Source: Siphonodentalium dalli
Taxonomy: Eukaryota; Mollusca; Scaphopoda; Gadilida; Siphonodentaliidae
NCBI GenBank assembly: GCA_032622095.1
Contig: CP136061.1
Coordinates: forward strand, 37,765,797 to 37,829,796
Length of the DNA stretch: 64,000 nucleotides
Reading direction: 5' to 3'
Shown here: positions 59,084 through 64,000 of the stretch, piece by piece
Layout of the letters: each line of letters begins with the position of its first letter
Position numbering within the stretch: position 1 is the stretch's first letter
Translations under genes and position numbers: made by a program
Notes under the pieces: model-generated
What the model saw: the letters and a program-made list of their open reading frames with translations, nothing else
Databases searched by the model: none
What the model was told of the DNA's origin: nothing

Positions 59084-59950
59084 ATGATTTGTGGCGATCC
59101 TCAGTGGTTCGTGGTGTTTCTTGGTGGGTTCCCAGTGTTTCTCGGTGGTTCGCTGTGTTTCTCTCGGTGGTTCGCGGTGTTTCTTGGTGGGTTCGCGGTG
59201 TTTCTTGGTGTTTCTTGGTGGGTTCGCGGTGTTTCTTGGTGGGTTCGCGGTGTTTCATGGTGGGTTCGCGGTGTTTCTTTGTGGGTTCGCGGTGTTTCTT
59301 GGTGAGTTCGCGGTGTTCCTTGGTGGGTTGGCGGTGTTTCTTGGTGGGTTCGCGGTGTTTCTTGGTGGGTTCGCGGTGTTTCTTGGTGGGTTCGCGGTGT
59401 TTCTTGCTGGGTTCGCGGTGTTTCTGGGTGGGTTCTTGGTGGGTTCGCGGTGTTTCTTTGTGGGTTCGCGGTGTTTCTTGGTGGGTTCGCGGTGTTTCTT
59501 GGTGGGTTCGCGGTGTTTCTTGGTAAGCCCTGGTCAGTCTCCAGGATTCCCGTTGATTCCGGTTATGGGTACAACACCAAGCCGTCTCGCACTCCAGCGC
59601 TGGCGGTGAGCATTCAAATCCACATGTTTCCAACCATGACTCTGTAACTCGAAATTGTTATCTGTTAGAATTGCCAATTACCCGCCGACATTAAATCCCA
59701 ATCAATCAATCAATTTGGTGGAGTTGCCAATTATTCACCGATGGCCGGTGGTTTGCCGCACATAGTCGACGAGTTTATCAGCCATTGAAATCGCTGTTAG
59801 ATTAGCCGTAAGTGTGCGGATTTTCCCCACCACTGTGAATCATCGTTTTGGGTATCGCAGACGCTTTACATGCTGCATATTTTCGGTGCCTGCTGCTCAT
59901 CGATCGTAAAGCATTAGTTTAAGACAATATCGGGTGTCTTTATATGAAGC
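59084..59950 (+). repeat. Dispersed element, copy B, with expanded 21-bp minisatellite
   Basis: This shares with copies at 14990 and 62528 the GTGGCGATCCTCAGTGGTTC start, an AGCCCTGGTCAGTCTCCAGG block, GTATCGCAGACGCTTTACAT and TCATCGATCGTAAAGC. From 59100 to 59530 its internal minisatellite has about 18-20 units of TTTCTTGGTGGGTTCGCGGTG (21 bases). Since 21 is a multiple of three, several frames stay open on both strands (FLVGSRC, FLGGFAV and, reversed, PTKKHRE repeats); these are not genes. Confidence 0.8.
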
Positions 59951-60064
59951 TTGGCGAAGATGTTGAACAATTTGTTGAATTGTACCGGAATTTGTTTTTG
60001 AGAATAAAATATTTATAAACACATCGGGCGTTTTATTTTCATAATAATAAACACGTCATTGTGT

Positions 60065-60250
60065 TTATTAAGTGTGTATTCATAATTGGATGGAGTGTTT
60101 TTAAAAAAACACTATGACATGTTTTGATATAAACACTGGTGTTTATTCATAATTGGATGGAGTGTTTATTATAAAACACTGTGACATGTTTTTGTATAAG
60201 CACTGGTGATTTAATTATAAAACACGTGTTTTTACTAAAACATATCACAT
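60065..60250. repeat. Tandem repeat, about 70 bp, hairpin-forming
   Basis: Two and a half units share ATTCATAATTGGATGGAGTG, AAACACT, GACATGTTTT and ACACTGG. The GTGTTT / AAACAC pairs allow each unit to fold back. The array lies just upstream of the LINE fragment. Confidence 0.75.
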
Positions 60251-60294
60251 GTCTCTCAGGTGTTTTTAATTACACGTGTTTATGGGAAATTATC

Positions 60295-60466
60295 GCAAAT
60301 ATATAATAACGCAAAATGGATAAATTATATTGACTTTTTATTAAACCAACTTGGGCTGAGTGACACATGGGCTACACTCTCTCACAACTCCATGAAACTA
60401 TTCCGCGAAGCTACAAAAAAGAAACTTCCAGATCAAATTTCTATTGCATCGCCATTAGTAATATGA
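60295..60466 (+). pseudogene. LINE ORF C-terminal fragment
   Basis: Near 60318 the plus strand encodes WINYIDFLLNQLGLSDTWAT and LSHNSMKLFREATKKKLPDQ, matching the relic at 18262 (MELFSESTKEKLPDL) in protein and DNA (CTACAAAA..GAAACTTCCAGAT in both). The segment corresponds to the region before the Cys-rich tail of LINE ORF2. It ends at a TGA shortly after, with no recognisable continuation. Confidence 0.55.
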
Positions 60467-62527
60467 ATCGTACGTGACACGTAGTGGAGCAACCACACAA
60501 TCATGATGTGCCTCAAATTTGCATCTTTACGGCGACATAACGCTAAGAATAATTTACGCAACACCATGCAGTGGTCACGGCGGAGACGACATGCTAAATT
60601 GACAAGACGTGTCGTGGATTGTAAAATCTTGTCTGGATTATCGTCATGACTTCTTCATTTTCATTAAGCTGACCAACGAAATTGGTCTAAATGAAATTAA
60701 TAGACTTAATCACAGGTGAATTCTTCGTAAATTGTGGACTAGTTACATTCATTTCCAATTCCGTGTTTTTTTTACAATCTCAACACGGTTGCTAACCGGA
60801 AATGACTGAAAATTTCTCCAGAATCTATACCCGCGATCTTGAAAAATCACTGATGGATATAGAAAAAGTATATGACGCCATGCACCTGCCTTAGGTATAA
60901 GCACCCTTGGTGGTTGCTATAACTACATATTGTTACTTAGAATGTAGTTAGTTAGCTGTGGTAGAGATGCATTATATAAACATTTTTACATTCGGTTTCA
61001 GGCACATCGTAGCTTTCTATACCGAAATGACTGCGGTTTTTGAGGGAGTTGACTAAAAGACAAGCTTGGCGGCTTGAGATTTTTAAAAGCCTTTTAAACG
61101 CTGTTTTCGTTGAAATATTTTGGAATAGCAATTACTTATATGGCCAATTTTCGTACATTAATCGACAATATTGGCAGTAATATCCCCGATTGGTTGGTTA
61201 ATAGGGGCGTGGTCACATAATGAAAACATCGCCTTTTTCTTGTCGATTTTTGGCCTTTTAAAACACCAGTTGTACCAAGTTTTCTTATTCGAAACATGTT
61301 TAATGATTATGCCTATCATTTATCACTCTGATAATCGAGCTTGGCTGTTACTGATAATTTTTGACTTTTAGACTTTTGACCGATCACCGAACCGACAAGC
61401 TCGAATTAAAAAAAAATCCGTCAATTTCTCGTTTCTAAAACACGTTCCAGCTAGTTTTTATGTAAAACATGTTTCTCACTCTCAAGGTCGAGCTTGAACA
61501 TTTTATATTAAGAATTTGTGAGTTTTAGATTGCCTGGCAAATTAGGCGAGGGTGAGAACGTATCCTAAGCACCAGCATGGTGGAGACACACTCAGTAAAA
61601 AGCAGTGAAGGATTCTGCGCAGCATGGATAACACCACCAGACAGTGACCATGGGAACGACAAAAGTTGCCACTGCATAATGCACTAAAGCAGAACACAAC
61701 ACCGAGAGGCAAACAAGCAATATATTACATATGAACAATAAGCAGAACATCACATATCAGGAATGTAAGGCACGCTACTCAGCGACGCCACACAATAGAG
61801 GCATGGGGTTCCAAGGGAGGGAGTGTGGTGGGATCGCGACACGTAGAATTGTCCAGTGACATACAATCATCCAGTTGGCGGAAATAGGCAGCATTCAGGG
61901 CAGATGTAAAAGCGGATTTTATTTCCATGTGATTCGGACCGAAATGTTGAACGGACGAAATCCGTCACATAAATCACATCGAACTTTATCAGCCATGGCA
62001 TGTGTGGAATAAGTTAGCAAGAAATCCCGCCCGATTCGCCTCGTGTCAGAAATTGAGCGATCTAGGAGAGGACTTACCAAAAAAAAAGCCACAATAGGCT
62101 TGTTGTCTAATCCCATTCCAAATCACCCATCATTAATCACTATAACATTTATTTATTAAACTATTGTTTTGTTTGATAAATATTCTTTAAATCGTACTGT
62201 TGGAATTGTTCACTGGATGCTTCTTTAAGGCTAGAAAATTTCCAAGCTATAGCCATATTAGACGAAACAATTTAATACAAGTAGAAAAATGTGTCAATGT
62301 TGGTCTAAAGAGAATAATTGGTTAGAACATAAACAAGGAAGAACAATTAAACCCGAATATTGCTTACAATTTCAAGCTAATGTGAGTCAGATACGAAATT
62401 TCCAACGTTGAAAATTTCGTCCAAAGTTGGGTCTCGCAACATTATATACGATCATGAATCACCGGATCACGTGGCACTCCATGAACCATCGGTGAATCAC
62501 CGCGAATCTGCTATATAATAAATATCT
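60467..62527. other. No recognisable gene
   Basis: Two loosely similar stretches (around 61255-61345 and 61430-61510, AAAACAC..GTT...AAACATGTTT...CGAGCTTG) suggest an old duplication. A minus frame at 61919-62116 (CDLCDGFRPF) has one CxxC but no known domain. Nothing else is supported. Confidence 0.4.
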
Positions 62528-63182
62528 AACTGGGATGGTATTGCATAGATCTACAAATTCTTCAAATTGTCGTATATTCGCGGTCATTATAAGTTTGTAC
62601 ATTATAAGGCAAGACTATTGTCAATTATTTAGTACATGTAAATCCCGTTATAAAATAAATATAAGTAGATGTCGGCGTTTCTCAGTGGTTCGCGTTGTTT
62701 CGTGGAGATTCTCAGTGGTTAGTGGTGATTCTCAGTGATTCTCGGTGTTTCTTGGAGATTCTCAGAGGTTCGCAGTGATTCGTGGTGAGCCCTGGTCAAC
62801 CTCCAGGATTTCTGTTTTTATCGAATTAATCTGCTCCACGCATGTGCATCGTGCACTATGCACCGCGATAAAAAAATTTACTGTGAATCCTGGTGACAAC
62901 AATGGGCTTAGCGGGGTCACCTGTCCCCGTTGTTGAGTGTTTTGCTTCTCGGAAACTCTTCACATACTGTATATTCGCGGTGCTTTCTACTTATCGACCA
63001 TAAAGCTTTAGTTTAAAGCACTTTCAGATGTCTTTAAATGAAACGTCAATTGAATGGTTTGATCGATCGGTGATAACGGATGTAAGATCCGAATATACCC
63101 GAACAATAGATAGGGTTTCAAAGTCAGGCAACCTAAGAATCTTTATAACCCGGTGTACGACATCATGTTAAGCAGTCTGCAG
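62528..63182 (+). repeat. Dispersed element, copy C
   Basis: This opens TAACTGGGATGGTATTGCA like copy A at 14990. About five units of the TTCTCAGTGGTTCGCAGTGA minisatellite lie at 62670-62790, then AGCCCTGGTCAACCTCCAGG, GGGCTTAGCGGGGTC, CGACCATAAAGC and ATACCCGAACAATAG in the same order as copy A. The 57-bp array follows. Confidence 0.75.
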
Positions 63183-64000
63183 TTGAACAAGAGGAAGATT
63201 TGGACACTGTTCAGTCAACATATATATCAACATATCCAGCTGAACAAGAGGGAGGTTTGGACACTATTCAGTCAACATATATATCAACATATCCAGCTGA
63301 ACAAGAGGGAGGTTTGGACACTGTTCAGTCAACATCTATATCAACATATCCAGCTGAACAAGAGGGAGGTTTGGACACTGTTCAGTCAACATCTATATCA
63401 ACATATCCAGCTGAACAAGAGGGAGGTTTGGACACTGCTCAGTCAACATCTATATCAACATATCCAGCTGAACAAGAGGGAGGTTTGGACACTGTTCAGT
63501 CAACATCTATATCAACATATCCAGCTGAACAAGAGGGAGGTTTGGACACTGTTCAGTCAACATCTATATCAACATATCCAGCTGAACAAGAGGGAGGTTT
63601 GGACACTGCTCAGTCAACATCTATATCAACATATCCAGCTGAACAAGAGGGAGGTTTGGACACTGTTCAGTCAACATCTATATCAACATATCCAGCTGAA
63701 CAAGAGGGAGGTTTGGACACTGCTCAGTCAACATCTATATCAACATATCCAGCTGAACAAGAGGGAGGTTTGGACACTGCTCAGTCAACATCTATATCAA
63801 CATATCCAGCTGAACAAGAGGGAGGTTTGGACACTGTTCAGTCAACATCTATATCAACATATCCAGCTGAACAAGAGGGAGGTTTGGACACTGCTCAGTC
63901 AACATCTATATCAACATATCCAGCTGAACAAGAGGGAGGTTTGGACACTGTTCAGTCAACATCTATATCAACATATCCAGCTGAACAAGAGGGAGGTTTG
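63149..64000 (+). other. Open frame without ATG across the 57-bp array (284 codons, runs off the window)
   Basis: From the codon after a TAA at 63146-63148 to the window end the plus frame has no stop. It reads RHHVKQSAVEQEEDLDTVQS, then a 19-residue unit, TYPAEQEGGLDTVQSTSIS, repeated 14 times with little change (mainly V/A and I/V at one site; Y/S in the first units). There is no ATG in frame. An acceptor-like CTGCAG ends at 63182, so it could be an exon of a repetitive protein, but a poor pyrimidine tract and the setting inside a dispersed element make a non-coding VNTR equally possible. Copy A at 15848 carries one unit in the same frame, followed by CGWNAYIKSVLGDEMELM and a stop. Confidence 0.4.
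63184..64000 (+). repeat. 57-bp tandem array, 14 full units plus part of a 15th
   Basis: TTTGGACAC recurs exactly every 57 bases from 63199 to 63997. Units 3-14 are nearly identical. The main variable site is GTT versus GCT in GGACACTG(T/C)TCAG, with order T,T,C,T,T,C,T,C,C,T,C,T for units 3-14. Units 1-2 are the most diverged and sit at the edge of copy C. The array continues past the window. Confidence 0.97.

Noticed and set aside
58998-59633. Minus-strand PTKKHRE-repeat frame of 211 codons and plus-strand FLVGSRC-type frames
   Set aside because: The 21-bp unit is a multiple of three and lacks stops, so all these frames are forced open; the same block in sister copies is short and non-coding.
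63184-64000. CRISPR or centromeric satellite
   Set aside because: Whole 57-bp units are repeated with no unique spacers; too short a view to call a centromere.

Overview
The window reads as nuclear DNA of an invertebrate animal. It is AT-rich, genes are sparse and split by introns with ordinary GT-AG sites, and mobile or tandem repeats dominate. The repeats that begin with GGGGCATAACTC and end in a GGACGGACAGAC stretch, and those ending 'CCGTTTTTGAGTCCATCG' followed by CA repeats, are of a kind I associate with spiralians, molluscs above all. That placement is an inference; no rRNA, tRNA or mitochondrial sequence is present to test it.

Host genes I can support: (1) the large last exon of a C2H2 zinc-finger gene with 18 fingers (4078-5645, +). 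(2) The first coding exon of a secreted protein with a signal peptide and a PAN/apple-like cysteine pattern (16082-16337, +), which ends in a clear GTAAGT donor. (3) A gene on the + strand ending in a chromodomain exon (53877-54049). Small upstream exons (32766, 34321, 44315, 45321, 51910, 52442) join to it in one open frame, most being symmetric phase 1-1 exons. One 66-bp exon is tandemly multiplied within a four-unit array of about 1 kb units (42741-46055), and its first copy has lost the AG acceptor. A further candidate exon is at 28279-28437.

Mobile elements: the most striking is a 5.4 kb element at 35850-41245 with terminal inverted repeats of about 0.7 kb and a 3-bp AGT target duplication. 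On the minus strand it holds a decayed gene of about 1,000 codons with an XPG/FEN-like (PIN-fold) nuclease region and a Cys-rich C-terminus. It best fits an Academ (AcademX)-like DNA transposon and lies antisense in an intron of the chromodomain gene. Others are three TTAA-flanked elements carrying long palindromes (3318, 6010, 19379), two hAT-like elements (3340-3705 with a perfect 8-bp target duplication; 49241-49993), several fold-back elements (10398, 29631, 46335, 53464, 56586, 58581), a tRNA-derived SINE (58144-58575) and LINE C-terminal relics (18244, 21004, 23680, 60295).

Tandem structures: a 2.65 kb tandem duplication (19967-25282), a satellite of about 620 bp units split by a hAT-like element (47680-50570), two approximately 700-bp tandem units (13287-14683), minisatellites (2640, 16610, 59100), an array of palindromic CTTAAG units (27365-27870), and a 57-bp array (63184 to the window end) that is open in one frame as a 19-residue repeat. 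Three copies of one dispersed element (about 14990, 59084 and 62528) differ mainly in which internal minisatellite has expanded. Stretches from 25.3 to 27.3 kb, 54.1 to 56.6 kb and 60.5 to 62.5 kb hold nothing I can name.
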